From contig OX104129.1 of the NCBI GenBank assembly GCA_944470555.2, forward strand, positions 45,789,998 through 45,853,997: DNA of 64,000 nt, written 5' to 3'. Source of the DNA: Heterobilharzia americana. Taxonomy: Eukaryota > Platyhelminthes > Trematoda > Strigeidida > Schistosomatidae. The notes beneath the pieces were generated by a model that saw nothing but the letters and a program-made list of their open reading frames with translations, was not told the DNA's origin and ran no database searches. The translations under genes were made by a program, and so were the position numbers. This document shows, one piece after another, positions 60,432-64,000 of the stretch (within the stretch, counting starts at the first letter, position 1; each line of letters starts with the position of its first letter).

Positions 60432-61036
60432 ATGACGGTAAAGTAAGGAATTCCATTTTATTCAGTCCTTAGTGCCGACTGAATCCCACTGGATAAATTG
60501 GCAATCAAATAAATACCAAATCAGTGAGCTTCATATCTCTTGACATTTGTCAATAAGATGAATTGGTAAGTTCGAATCTTTCAGTAAACCTCAGTTCCCT
60601 GTTGATTACAGATGCATCTTGTTGGAGAGTGCTTCATGCTGACTGCTTTGAATCATCTTACATATAAAGTATATTCTTAGTCATAATGATAAAATTTAAA
60701 CAATTGAATTTTGTGGGTAATACCACACAGTACTGATCTCAATGATATTTCAGAATAAATTAAGAACTTACATGGATACTTATGTAGTACATTTTCTAAA
60801 TGTTTATTTGCTGCTTGAAAATCACCCATCGCTGTCATAAGTTTTGACATAAAAATTGCAGCCAAAGGAATGTTTGGCAACCAAATTGAAAACAAAGATG
60901 AAGTCTGCATGTTTTTATCCTTTTGATTTTGTTGTGGTGGTGGCGATTTTACTGGAATGTATTTATTTTTAACTGGATTCATATCAGCAGGAGAATCTGT
61001 AGAATTTGAACTAGAATAGCTAATTTCTAATTCCTC
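15685..61036 (-). CDS. TTC21B: IFT139/TTC21B orthologue, C-terminal part, nine exons (5' end outside window)
   Basis: This is a spliced gene on the minus strand. Joined exons are 61036-60772, 58819-58669, 55681-55426, 51824-51700, 48146-48033, 33066-32956, 30726-30606, 17362-17295 and 15762-15685. All donors begin GT, all acceptors end AG, and the phases chain correctly (0,1,2,0,0,0,0,1,0) down to a TAA stop. The product is a run of tetratricopeptide repeats that follows the C-terminal third of animal IFT139 in order, including EKSWLLLADIYIQ, AFEYMGLIMEKEQ and YKLAFNYLKIKRY. IFT139 is a subunit of IFT-A, which drives retrograde transport in cilia and flagella; in a fluke that means sperm, flame cells and ciliated larval surface. 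About 429 of roughly 1,300 residues are present, so the N-terminal two thirds must lie to the right. The exon at 51700 has an apparent one-base deletion. Identification is secure; exact borders are by eye. Confidence 0.93.
15763..17294 (-). other. Intron between IFT139 exons 15685-15762 and 17295-17362
   Basis: The intron is 1,532 nt with GT..AG borders. It contains a decayed PLE at 16450-17093 in the same orientation as the gene and otherwise AT-rich DNA. Confidence 0.85.
16450..17093 (-). pseudogene. Decayed Penelope-like reverse transcriptase
   Basis: The minus strand encodes LKKIKHKGLISGGIYEVLR with TGTVSP (17093-16902), then a broken TNVPLLETVDF-like stretch, then RCTMETSFLFNYEFYRKFDG, SLLGL and LENGPLEE. 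It ends with YMDET where PLE RTs have YMDDT. Stops and frameshifts interrupt it. It lacks the GIY-YIG domain. Confidence 0.8.
17295..17362 (-). CDS. TTC21B: IFT139 short exon (YKLAFNYLKIKRYLEAVEV)
   Basis: A 68-nt exon with acceptor TATGTAG and donor GTTTGT, phase 1 to 0. It completes the split glycine and encodes YKLAFNYLKIKRYLEAVEV, matching the last TPR helix of IFT139. It sits alone between a 13.2 kb and a 1.5 kb intron, so ORF-based gene finding would miss it. Confidence 0.93.
17676..18040 (+). pseudogene. GIY-YIG endonuclease fragment of a Penelope-like element
   Basis: The plus strand encodes YEVKYMGQSSRSRLIRVVEH, then SSIALHALTYNHMIGWDRI. After a stop it continues as ARWREKLIKESFFIE. 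The Y.GQ(T/S)SRS..R..EH core and H..TYNH.I.W spacing fit the PLE endonuclease of a subfamily different from 61712. The first YxG is degenerate. Confidence 0.65.
18366..18452. repeat. (AT)n microsatellite, 87 nt
   Basis: An uninterrupted AT dinucleotide run. The ORFs across it in three frames are artefacts of the repeat. Confidence 0.98.
18890..19025 (+). repeat. Dispersed repeat shared with 2400-2535
   Basis: Both carry CTTGACCTATT-like and TTGTTGTAACTA blocks, a TGAAAATGATT block and AATTGTCnTCAA in the same order. At the other site it adjoins the PLE arm, so it is probably PLE-derived. Confidence 0.55.
21021..21195 (-). mobile_element. Sm-alpha-like hammerhead repeat (type II), left of inverted pair
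   Basis: On the minus strand a head with TGCCCTAGTAGATGACGC and B-box AGGGTTCGAGTGCC is followed by GGCAGGTACATCCAGATGAC, then a stem II loop of CAAATA type. GAUGACGA replaces CUGACGA and GCGAGUC replaces GACGAAAC. The stem I return (GAGGATTTC) is present. Confidence 0.75.
21228..21490 (+). mobile_element. Sm-alpha-like hammerhead repeat (type II), right of inverted pair
   Basis: The head has TGGCCTAGTGGACAACGCTC and B-box CAGGTTCGAGTCCTGG. The ribozyme at about 21315-21365 is decayed (ATGTCGAGC, GGACGGAAC). The tail (GACCAATCAATTCGGTCGAA) is shared with 42460-42510. Its 5' end faces the copy at 21021-21195, about 35 nt away. Confidence 0.75.
21995..22080 (+). repeat. Short dispersed repeat shared with 49800-49880
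   Basis: Both read AnCACAGC(A/G)GTATnCAAnnAA then GnTGGATAGAAAnCG. Identity unknown. Confidence 0.4.
22435..22449 (+). repeat. Left 15-bp target-site duplication of the RTE insertion
   Basis: ATAACATAGAAATCA is repeated exactly at 23816-23830, bracketing the retrotransposon. Confidence 0.85.
22450..23815 (+). mobile_element. RTE-clade retrotransposon, 5'-truncated and internally deleted
   Basis: The copy carries RT segments GKAAGPGGIPPEALSAD, MKGDLSLCKNWSGITLLS, EQSIEWQSTLYLNFIHFEKA and FDSVDRELIW, in several frames. After the motif for CLLSP (about 23185-23205) it jumps straight to VKVRIGKARLAF-like sequence, so the part with the FADD catalytic motif is missing. The 3' end has an ATA-rich tail at about 23785-23815. 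Exact 15-bp duplications flank it. Confidence 0.9.
23816..23830 (+). repeat. Right 15-bp target-site duplication of the RTE insertion
   Basis: Exact copy of 22435-22449, directly after the A-rich tail, as expected for target-primed reverse transcription. Confidence 0.85.
24411..24590. mobile_element. Foldback element, about 180 nt
   Basis: Arms 24411-24475 and 24526-24590 are reverse complements at roughly three bases in four. CTACTTTGATAACTAC is opposite GTAGTTATCAAAGTGG. The centre (TTATTTTAG facing CTAAAATAA) is also palindromic. No ORF; a MITE-like or snap-back origin is inferred. Confidence 0.6.
24724..24762 (-). mobile_element. Right end of a small inverted-repeat element
   Basis: TACTAGGGTAGTCTTTAAAG then TTACTC aligns with the right terminal repeat of the element at 26966-27107. 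The part upstream (24650-24724) also resembles its interior. Confidence 0.5.
25016..25110 (+). mobile_element. Left end of a small inverted-repeat element
   Basis: GAGTGACTTTAAAGGCCACC then CTAGCAA matches the left terminal repeat at 26966-26993. No right end was found nearby. Confidence 0.5.
26966..27107 (+). mobile_element. 142-bp MITE-like element with 28-bp terminal inverted repeats
   Basis: Termini 26966-26993 and 27080-27107 are imperfect inverted repeats (GGCCACCCTAGCAAC against GTTGCTTGGGTGGCC). The interior carries no ORF and is shared with 41033-41161. Its size and structure fit a non-autonomous DNA transposon; its superfamily is unknown. Confidence 0.65.
28019..28455 (+). repeat. 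Old duplication block, copy A
   Basis: It aligns with 28832-29252 along its length (CTTTGGCTACCGAAAATTTT with CTTGGGCTACCAAAACATTT; GATCAACTACCACCAAGAAA with GATTAAACTACCACCATCAA). The 86-aa ORF in copy A is not conserved in copy B, so it is not a gene. A tandem duplication or two copies of an unknown repeat would fit. Confidence 0.6.
28832..29252 (+). repeat. Old duplication block, copy B
   Basis: Partner of 28019-28455 in the same orientation, about 380 nt downstream, with many substitutions and small indels. Confidence 0.6.
29340..29475 (+). mobile_element. Hammerhead repeat (type I), 3' part
   Basis: GGGTCATGGGTACGCACTG then CTGAGAAGCCCAATACTAGG aligns with the type I ribozyme at 43220-43260, followed by the shared body (TCCAAATGATGTCAATCCAT). 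Core changes are CUGAGAA and GCAAAAU. The tRNA-like head is missing. Confidence 0.65.
29578..29650 (+). repeat. Short repeat shared with 30172-30240
   Basis: TTGTTCTTGGATGTTTCATC against TTGTTCCTGGACGTTTCATT, then GGTAAC and GTATTTACTT/GTGTTTACTT. Same orientation; unknown family. Confidence 0.5.
30606..30726 (-). CDS. TTC21B: IFT139 exon (AFEYMGLIMEKEQNYSEA)
   Basis: Acceptor TTCTTTTAG, donor GTAAGA, 121 nt, phase 0 to 1. It encodes SSAKAFEYMGLIMEKEQ, a TPR pair, and ends at NPVIG with the glycine codon split by the intron. It matches the penultimate TPR of IFT139. Confidence 0.95.
30727..32955 (-). other. IFT139 intron, 2.2 kb, nothing recognised
   Basis: Ordinary AT-rich intron between the exons at 30606 and 32956. 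No repeat family was identified. Confidence 0.75.
32956..33066 (-). CDS. TTC21B: IFT139 exon (EKSWLLLADIYIQ)
   Basis: Acceptor CTTTTAG, donor GTAAAT, 111 nt, phase 0 at both ends. It encodes DAEDLEKSWLLLADIYIQ followed by a second TPR helix ending KKCIQYNK. This is the most diagnostic stretch of IFT139 in the window. It is separated from the previous exon by a 15 kb intron. Confidence 0.95.
34450..34575 (-). mobile_element. Hammerhead repeat (type III), decayed
   Basis: The minus strand reads TTGCTAACGAGTGCCGAAAA, ACAAAAC and GAGGGC, aligning with the ribozyme at 2636-2680. Upstream is a B-box remnant (GGTTCGAATCTCAGG). The 130-aa plus-strand ORF here is an antisense shadow. Confidence 0.6.
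35041..37580 (+). mobile_element. RTE-clade (SR2-like) retrotransposon, longest copy in the window
   Basis: Domains appear in order. The endonuclease C-terminus (35050-35230) includes DFCAFNDLVIG and HKVTWTSSDRHTKSQINFI. A basic linker follows (35360-35850). The RT includes LKCRKAAEPERIPSEALK, MKGDLSLCKNWCGITLM, EQSIEWQSTLYLNFVDFEKA, VRQGCLLSP and a FADD-like motif at 36756-36770. The C-terminal part includes FNYLGSIISTIGGTDEDV and SRIGKARQTF. An ATA-rich tail ends near 37580. Many frameshifts and stops make it a pseudogene, 5'-truncated inside the endonuclease. It lies antisense to IFT139. Confidence 0.9.
36520..36780 (+). pseudogene. RTE reverse-transcriptase palm region
   Basis: The ORF contains FISLIQQLYEDATCQVIHSG, SDAFEVKTGVRQGCLLSP and MIFLIVVDWMM, the classic RT fingers/palm blocks of RTE elements. 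A one-base shift near 36745 then moves the frame to FLEFAADDLCLM. The family motif is FADD, so one extra alanine codon is inserted before the two catalytic aspartates. Confidence 0.8.
37590..37745 (+). mobile_element. Sm-alpha-like hammerhead repeat (type II), diverged
   Basis: B-box-like GGGTTCAAGTTTC is followed by CACTGGGATGCACACACATC and a decayed ribozyme segment (CTCGGATAGGAAAGGAAAC, GTCCTGGGTGCCA). It lies immediately after the RTE tail. Confidence 0.5.
38270..38345 (+). repeat. Isolated tail of a type II hammerhead repeat
   Basis: GAGGTCAAGCAGTTCGACCC matches the tail GAGGTCGATCAATTCGACCC at about 42473-42492. It accounts for part of the 132-aa minus-strand ORF, which is therefore not a gene. 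Confidence 0.55.
39845..40045 (+). mobile_element. Hammerhead repeat (type I) with tRNA-like head
   Basis: The head has AGTGGTTCAGTGAAAAGGTG and B-box GGGTTTGATCCCTAGTGG. The ribozyme is at about 39922-39970 with GGCUGAGGUG and GGUGAAACAGCC: GAAA intact, core CUGAGGU changed. The body ends with GATGAATACCAACTTGAAAT, as in the other type I copies. Confidence 0.75.
41033..41161 (+). mobile_element. MITE-like element, second copy
   Basis: The interior aligns with 27005-27080 (GTATTTTACGAAAAGCAACC against GTACTTTACGATAATCCGCC; ACCGAAACCTAAC against GAAGAAACCTGAT). The ends (GAGTGAAATTGAAGGCCGTC; GTGGCTAGGGTG) are degenerate terminal repeats. Confidence 0.5.
41885..42065 (-). mobile_element. Sm-alpha-like hammerhead repeat (type II), left of inverted pair
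   Basis: On the minus strand CCTAGTGAATGACGCTTTTG and CTGGGCTCAAGTCTC form the head. A strongly decayed ribozyme follows, with stem I halves CATCCAT and ATCCTGGATTCCACC still visible. Confidence 0.65.
42236..42525 (+). mobile_element. Sm-alpha-like hammerhead repeat (type II), right of inverted pair
   Basis: The head has AGTGGCCTGACGGAAAACAA and B-box GGGTTTGATTC. The ribozyme lies at 42340-42395. The tail with GATCAATTCGACCCGG is shared with 21228-21490. It faces the copy at 41885-42065 head-to-head. Confidence 0.75.
42340..42395 (+). ncRNA. Hammerhead ribozyme motif, type II (GAAA changed to GGAA)
   Basis: CUGACGA is intact at 42349-42355. Stem II GUCC (42356-42359) pairs with GGAU (42366-42369, one wobble) around loop CAAGUA. 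The next four bases are GGAA instead of GAAA. Stem III and the cleavage site are not convincing. This is the Sm-alpha form described in schistosome satellite DNA, decayed. Confidence 0.65.
43143..43345 (+). mobile_element. Hammerhead repeat (type I) with tRNA-like head
   Basis: The head has AGTGGCTTCGTGATGAAGTG and GGGTTAGATCCCCAGTAGG. The ribozyme at about 43225-43275 has GAGGAGUCUC and ACAAAACAGCUGUGC, so both the core and the GUC triplet are changed. The body has CAACTGATGTCAGTCCATCA. Confidence 0.75.
43539..43647. repeat. 40-bp inverted repeat with 29-nt loop
   Basis: Arms 43539-43578 and 43608-43647 are nearly exact reverse complements (ATTTGATTTATAACACAC against GTGTGTTATAAATCAAAT). 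No coding content. It is either a tiny foldback element or a structured RNA in the intron. Confidence 0.7.
44005..44140 (+). mobile_element. Hammerhead repeat (type I), 3' part
   Basis: CTTGAGGAATCCTATACTAA then AATGAAACAGCTATTCAGTG aligns with the type I ribozyme. CAACTGATCTCAGTCCATGA and ACCAACCTGAAACT form the body. The head is missing and the cleavage triplet region reads GCUAUUC. Confidence 0.65.
45160..45272. repeat. 37-bp perfect inverted repeat with half a hammerhead in the loop
   Basis: 45160-45196 and 45236-45272 are exact reverse complements made of type I repeat body (GACATCAGTTGGAGGA). The 39-nt spacer is the 3' half of the ribozyme: TAGGACGAAACAGCTGTCC, then AGTGCTCCCAGG. The 5' half (CUGAGGAG side) has been replaced by the inverted body. 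Confidence 0.8.
45945..46645 (-). mobile_element. CR1-clade non-LTR retrotransposon, 3' fragment
   Basis: The minus strand encodes ENFVYLSGYVSPGGGVRDE, then a SRVAYTNLDHLCHRRNISL-like stretch, the CETW-type block and a LEHVLRM-like block with stops. This is the region after the RT domain in CR1-type elements. It is GC-richer than its surroundings and thoroughly frameshifted. Confidence 0.75.
48033..48146 (-). CDS. TTC21B: IFT139 exon (TPR, AKNQLKRLSKVPWNFQ)
   Basis: Acceptor TTGTTCAG, donor GTGAGC, 114 nt, phase 0 at both ends. It encodes PDSVAPIYGAAACHLALKQ and AKNQLKRLSKVPWNFQ, the conserved helix pair just before the EKSWLLLADIYIQ block of IFT139. Confidence 0.94.
48480..48625 (-). mobile_element. 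Hammerhead repeat (type III), strongly diverged
   Basis: The plus strand keeps the order of the type III copy in reverse: GGCAGGTAGCTCTAGACC, then TTTTTGCGCTTTCTGACACC, then ACTAAGCTGTTTGGATCGGG for the head. The ribozyme core is not functional. Confidence 0.45.
50200..50845 (+). mobile_element. RTE-clade retrotransposon, 3' fragment
   Basis: It begins within FTYLGSTISTTGGTDENVKV and RIGKARQAFIKLKPVWRSS, continues through the C-terminal region with frameshifts, and ends with the CCCTATGTTCCAC block and an AATAATAAT tail. It is 5'-truncated near 50200. Confidence 0.88.
51700..51824 (-). CDS. TTC21B: IFT139 exon with an apparent one-base deletion
   Basis: Acceptor CAACAG followed by GAATTG, donor GTAAGA, 125 nt. 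The start reads ELKVVKQKSVSVLSQLSYC in the frame set by the upstream exon. After the bases TATTGTTGG the similarity moves to the next frame and reads VTKSKTKLESALETFAQM. One base lost at about 51765-51770 accounts for this: 126 nt would give 42 codons and the phase-0 exit that the next exon needs. A weaker alternative acceptor at 51798 would give a 99-nt in-frame exon that skips ELK but lacks a pyrimidine tract. Assembly error, real mutation and alternative splicing all remain possible. Confidence 0.8.
52387..52619 (+). repeat. Left 233-bp terminal inverted repeat
   Basis: Starts TTGACATTAGATATAG and ends GTGTGAAATTGT. No indel relative to the right arm. Confidence 0.9.
52715..53179 (+). pseudogene. 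GIY-YIG endonuclease inside the inverted repeats
   Basis: The frame opens after a TAA near 52712: NNIRVYFRATNTLRSN, then CVYEIKCGGCTAVYVGETAR and QVNVRVNE, which is a clear GIY-YIG core with its Cys cluster. It continues through SAMALHSIEMGHKIDL and stops at TGA near 53070. One base over, LIAEALHKWANPDILNG follows to a TGA at 53177-53179. A single frameshift at about 53055-53065 thus separates the two parts. No start codon is obvious, so this is probably the C-terminal part of a longer ORF. Confidence 0.8.
53534..53766 (-). repeat. Right 233-bp terminal inverted repeat
   Basis: Exact inverted partner of 52387-52619 by eye; ends ATCTAATGTCAA. Confidence 0.9.
55426..55681 (-). CDS. TTC21B: IFT139 exon (FTGEASTALNYFNRCRKDP)
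   Basis: Acceptor CTTTTAG, donor GTAAGC, 256 nt, phase 2 to 0. It encodes FTGEASTALNYFNRCRKDP, then AVYRMVEICINPDSQ, an Asn/Thr-rich stretch, and AEHLLK. This is the conserved IFT139 block ending in the AEKLLK-like helix. The Asn/Thr stretch is the variable loop between helices. The reading frame stays open past the donor into the intron but loses similarity at once. Confidence 0.94.
56870..57005 (+). mobile_element. RTE retrotransposon, extreme 3' end
   Basis: GAGACTGCAGAAAACAGAG, then ACTGAAGCTCTATGTTTCAC and AAGGGACACAAATTAAATAT, match the 3' UTR and tail of the other RTE copies. Confidence 0.75.
57060..57290. repeat. Dispersed repeat shared with 10040-10190
   Basis: Shared block TTCAGGTTACTTAATTCTGG / TAACCTGAATCTGGC with GTTAGCTGACTTGCATGGAC / GCTAGCTGACTTGTGTGGAC. 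Unknown family. Confidence 0.45.
58669..58819 (-). CDS. TTC21B: IFT139 exon (NYETLSSFIDTLRRSG)
   Basis: Acceptor TATTTCAG, donor GTAAGA, 151 nt, phase 1 to 2. It encodes NYETLSSFIDTLRRSG followed by LNYCRGLYH, two segments that are strongly conserved in animal IFT139 and lie in the same order there. Both joins restore codons cleanly: T plus TA upstream and TT plus A downstream. Confidence 0.92.
58820..60771 (-). other. IFT139 intron, 2.0 kb
   Basis: AT-rich intron with a TA microsatellite at 60395-60429. Nothing else is recognised. Confidence 0.75.
60395..60429. repeat. (TA)n microsatellite, about 35 nt
   Basis: Uninterrupted TA dinucleotides. Confidence 0.95.
60772..61036 (-). CDS. TTC21B: IFT139 exon with acidic linker and a TPR
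   Basis: The exon enters after an acceptor ending TTCAAG in phase 0 and leaves at GTAAGT in phase 1 (265 nt). It starts EELEISYSSSNS, runs through a Ser/Pro/Gln-rich linker, then a helical pair including AANKHLENVLHKYP, which fits the TPR of IFT139 that precedes the NYxTLSxxID segment. The linker has no counterpart I recognise and is probably lineage-specific. The 5' border is the least certain of the nine because nothing upstream was found to join it to. Confidence 0.8.
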
Positions 61037-61422
61037 CTTGAATTCCAAAAAACATTAGGTAGAAAGATTAGTGGTTAATAGCGATTTTATTGCTTGAAAA
61101 GAAATTCGGCAAACTAAAATATGAAAAGTAAAGAGTGTATAAAAAATCAAAACTGTTTGAGCATCAATTTATCGTTTTTGGATGTCTCTATAGGCTGCAA
61201 TTTAAAACTCTATTGATGATCAAGAATTTGTCTTAGCTGTATGATCGAAAAAGAGCTGTGAACTAGTAAATTATGCTTCTAAGTAAAAGAGTTGCCAGGG
61301 GTTAAATTTAAATCCTCCCCGGTAAAAGATTGACTGATTCATTAACAAATGGACCGGCTGAAACTTTGGCCCAGAGAATTGATGTCAGGAATTCTCACAA
61401 AATTTTAGTCTGTGTTTGATAC

Positions 61423-61477
<55 letters not shown>

Positions 61478-61711
61478 CTACGATTTAGTCAAATTACCAA
61501 TCACGTAATGATGTTTCGGAAATAATGATGTAAATAATCAACAGGGTTACTAAAATTGGAAGTATGAAACAAGTTTTTCTTTGGTAAATGGAGTGACTTT
61601 AATTAGTGTCCAGTCATCCACAATAGGCGATTACGTAGTAATAAGAAGCTGAATGACTATTGATAGAAACAAGAAGGGGAAGAGGTGTACAATATAAACC
61701 TAGAAGTTACA
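61037..61711. other. Non-coding sequence upstream of the first visible IFT139 exon
   Basis: Presumed intron. It contains a (TA)n tract at 61424-61474. No further exon was recognised. Confidence 0.6.
61424..61474. repeat. (TA)n microsatellite, about 51 nt
   Basis: Uninterrupted TA dinucleotides, about 240 nt from the 3' end of the PLE. Confidence 0.95.
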
Positions 61712-62278
61712 TCATGTTGATGGCCACGGTAGTGAAAAAGGGTGAACTAACTTTTTTTCTATACAAAGGCTAGGTTTGTTAAGGTGGATTGCAATCGCCT
61801 CTGCTATGCGAAGTAACCGAGTGCGTAATCCATTAGGTGAGTTAACTGGAATCTGATGGATCATTTTGAAGGCTTTTCCAGTAACCACTTGATGTCCTGT
61901 GTCAACTAAGTGTGCAAGTATGAAGCTCTTGATAGTTCTAATTTGTCTCTTGTTCAACCATGATGGGTGGTGCTCAGAAATTCGACGATGGAACTGCCTC
62001 ATTATATGCCCAATGTAACTAGCTCCACAGGAGCAGTTGAATTGATAAATGCACATAGAAGTGGCAGAATCGGGCAGTTTATCTTTATTTCTTACACCTA
62101 GAATCGGGCGGTTGCAGAAGGCGGGACATAATTTAGCCGCTGGGAATGCTTTACGCAAGACTCTTTTTATGCGTTGTATGATGATCTCACTGGCAATATC
62201 ACTCTTAAATTCCACCTTCAAGAAGATTTGTTTCTTAGGAACTGTTGGCGTTCTTGTCTTAACCGTCGTAATATCCAT
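61712..62278 (-). CDS. PLE GIY-YIG endonuclease ORF, 188 aa
   Basis: An open frame from a Met at 62278. KRVLRKAFPAAKLCPAF leads into CIYQFNCSCGASYIGH, then RQFHRRISEHHPSWL, HLVDTGHQVVTGKAF, and AEAIAIHLNKPSLCIEK before the stop. The two GIY/YIG tyrosines, the Cys pair and the RRISEH block are present. The residue after YIG is His where related copies usually have Arg. The GIY-YIG domain itself is uninterrupted, but without the RT it would not act alone. Confidence 0.85.
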   Translation of the reverse strand: MDITTVKTRTPTVPKKQIFLKVEFKSDIASEIIIQRIKRVLRKAFPAAKLCPAFCNRPILGVRNKDKLPDSATSMCIYQFNCSCGASYIGHIMRQFHRRISEHHPSWLNKRQIRTIKSFILAHLVDTGHQVVTGKAFKMIHQIPVNSPNGLRTRLLRIAEAIAIHLNKPSLCIEKKLVHPFSLPWPST

Positions 62279-62413
62279 GTGCTTAGTTCAAAAGTTGTCT
62301 GGGTAGCCATTCCTACTAAGCAGATCACGGATGGTGACGCACTCTCCCTTTATAGCATCCTCTGAGCAAATAGCTGAGGCAAGGTATGCTAAGCATTTCA
62401 TTAGGTTCCGTTT

Positions 62414-62848
62414 CTATTGGAGGGGTACAGCACTAAAGAAGTGCGTATACTGACCTGTTGATGTTGGCTTTCTACAAACACTTAGCTTCAGGGTTCCATC
62501 TGACCTTCTTACCAACAGAACATCAAGAAATGGGCCAAGGGGTGACCCCATAGCAATACCATCAGACTGCCGGTAAATTTCATTGTTGAAAAGAAATTGT
62601 GCTTTCATCGTGCACTTCAGAAGTAGTTCTTTCAATGTGGAGACTGGGATACCTATTTCCATGTTGTGCTTCGTGAGTTCGTTCCAAATAAAGTCTACCA
62701 TCTCCATTAAACGAACGTTAGTAAAAAGAGATGAAGCATCACGCGAAGTCATTAACTTATTATCTACTTCCAGATCCTCGATCTTTCCAACAAATTCAAA
62801 GGTATCTTTGAGATTGTACTTCACTACTTCTTTGCGGAGAGGCTTCAA
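62414..62848 (-). pseudogene. PLE reverse transcriptase with in-frame loss of the catalytic block
   Basis: The frame includes LEVDNKLMTSRDASSLFTN, KELLLKCTMKAQFLFNNE and YRQSDGIAMGSPLGP, then goes straight to FLDVLLVRRSDGTLK and RKPTSTGQYTHF. In PLE RTs about 60-70 residues with the YMDD motif lie between GSPLGP and FLDVLL. The deletion is in frame, so the ORF reads through. Confidence 0.85.
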
Positions 62849-62916
62849 GAGTTATACTAGCCATTTTACTGTTGTATGATACGGAAAGTTAGTCATGTCA
62901 AGAACTGGTCGTGGAG

Positions 62917-63447
62917 TCAGACCGTTTTTATGTAGTTTCGGCAGACTGTAAAGTCTAGGTGTGACGGTTCCAGTAGGTTCCAGCATTTCGAGGGTGCTTC
63001 TGAAATGAAACCTTGTTGTTTTATCTTTTTCAGTGATTTGGTTAGATGTTTCTCGGTTTTCTGTGTTGTATCACTATAAGCGGCTAATTTCTGAAATTTA
63101 CTTTCATCACTATATAAAGAATTCATTTTGTCTATGTAGTCTTTTTTATCCATTAAAACTATTCCTGATCCTTTATCTGGCTTGGTAATCATGATATTTG
63201 CATTAGTTTTAAGCTTTTTCAAGGCATCTCTATGTTTCTTCGTTAAAATACTCTTCATACCGTTCCTACTACTCGTGTAATTTAGGCAAGAGTCAACAAG
63301 TGCAATCTTAAGTCTATCAACGTCTTCATTAGATGATGGTACCAAACCTTCCGTCTGTATGTAAATGTTCTCAAACTGTATATCCGTTTCCATATTACTA
63401 ATCCTATTACGACTATAAGTAACCCATATACTATGAAAACAACACAA
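62917..63447 (-). pseudogene. PLE N-terminal region, 176 aa ORF
   Basis: The frame reads METDIQFENIYIQTEGLVPS, DRLKIALVDSCLNYTSSRNG, MKSILTKKHRDALKKLKTNA and ITKPDKGSGIVLMDKKDYID, the conserved PLE lead-in to the RT. After LKKIKQQGFIS a one-base change near 62995 shifts the frame; in the next frame MLEPTGTVTPRLYSLPKLHK follows until a stop near 62848. Confidence 0.85.
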
Positions 63448-64000
63448 ATTTTGTCATTATATCAATCTACAATTTACTTACATATTTTATGCTACTTGTT
63501 CATACGTTCTAATATAAATGCTTTTACATCTAGGTAACCTGCTAACATCAAGCTATACCATTATGAAACAACGTGTAATACATTGTCATAAGAGAAAAAC
63601 AGATGCTACAAATAAAGCACATATTACGCATATAGATAACTCAAACCAGCCAATTACGTAAATAAAACTTCAGCTAATTTAGTAGATCATGTGTGTACAA
63701 ACACACTGGGGAATCATCCAATTCTAAAAGCTAGTACCTCTTTTTCATTCAAACGAGATTTTTTTCCAAGTATTCTAACCCAACACAAATGGGCATATAT
63801 ATATATATACATATAAATGTATGTTATTTTAACAAATAAAACATTGAAATAACACTTCGCATATTTTTGCCGTAATCAACACTCACTGCTTTTCTTTTTC
63901 CACTGTAGCAAAAAAGTGCAATCAGAATGGGATATGAGAATGTTGATTGTGGCTGAAAGTTTTAGTTTGCTTTAAAATGGTATAGTGCATAAAATGCTTT
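63448..64000. other. Right edge, nothing firmly recognised
   Basis: AT-rich with a short (TA) run near 63796. A very short exon-like segment at 63738-63774 was considered and not accepted. The remaining IFT139 exons should lie further right. Confidence 0.5.

Larger units (their letters stand above)
61712..63447 (-). mobile_element. Penelope-like element, RT plus GIY-YIG, deleted and frameshifted
   Basis: The minus strand carries three ORFs that together give PLE order: N-terminal region (63447-62917), reverse transcriptase (62848-62414) and GIY-YIG endonuclease (62278-61712). PLEs copy by target-primed reverse transcription using RT and GIY-YIG. This copy has a frameshift near 62995, a stop near 62848, loss of the RT catalytic block near 62530, and a break near 62280-62410. 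It lies in presumed intron DNA in the orientation of IFT139. Confidence 0.9.

Noticed and set aside
63738..63774. Possible extra IFT139 exon (ILGKKSRLNEKE) with AG/GT borders
   Set aside because: Only 37 nt, and I cannot place the peptide in IFT139. Borders of this quality occur by chance in AT-rich DNA.

Overview
The window looks like nuclear DNA of a schistosome-type flatworm (Trematoda). It is AT-rich and sparsely genic, with one gene cut into short exons by introns of up to 15 kb. Its repeats are RTE-clade (SR2-like) and CR1-clade retrotransposons, Penelope-like elements (PLEs) with GIY-YIG domains, and tRNA-headed short repeats carrying hammerhead-ribozyme motifs of the Sm-alpha kind. 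No bacterial-style operons, CRISPR arrays or rRNA genes are present.

The only host gene I can support is on the minus strand, reading right to left from about 61036 to 15685. Nine exons with matching phases and GT/AG borders encode about 429 residues of the C-terminal third of IFT139/TTC21B, a tetratricopeptide-repeat subunit of the ciliary IFT-A complex. The 5' part of the gene lies beyond the right edge. One exon (51700..51824) carries an apparent one-base deletion.

Layout. 1-15622 is 3' flank: RTE fragments at 931-1640 and 12318-13120, a PLE/short-repeat composite at 2400-4035, several hammerhead repeats, and a hammerhead repeat joined to the start of an RTE endonuclease ORF at 13125-13645. 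15623-15762 holds the poly(A) signal and last exon. 15763-17294 is an intron with a decayed PLE. 17363-30605 is a 13.2 kb intron with a PLE GIY-YIG fragment, a TA tract, an RTE copy with a 15-bp target-site duplication, paired hammerhead repeats, small inverted-repeat elements and an old local duplication. 33067-48032 is a 15 kb intron with a 2.5 kb RTE copy, more hammerhead repeats and a CR1 fragment. 51825-55425 contains a GIY-YIG region bounded by 233-bp inverted repeats that read as identical. 61037-64000 contains a long PLE copy whose reverse transcriptase lost its catalytic motif by an in-frame deletion.

The most unusual theme is the recurrence of hammerhead modules. At least three ribozyme variants sit on different repeat bodies, several times as head-to-head inverted pairs, and once directly before an RTE ORF. 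Every copy here carries at least one change in the core, stem II or cleavage triplet, so I infer these copies are decayed relatives of active ones. Repeat coordinates are by eye and are accurate to roughly 10-30 bases unless an exact match is stated.
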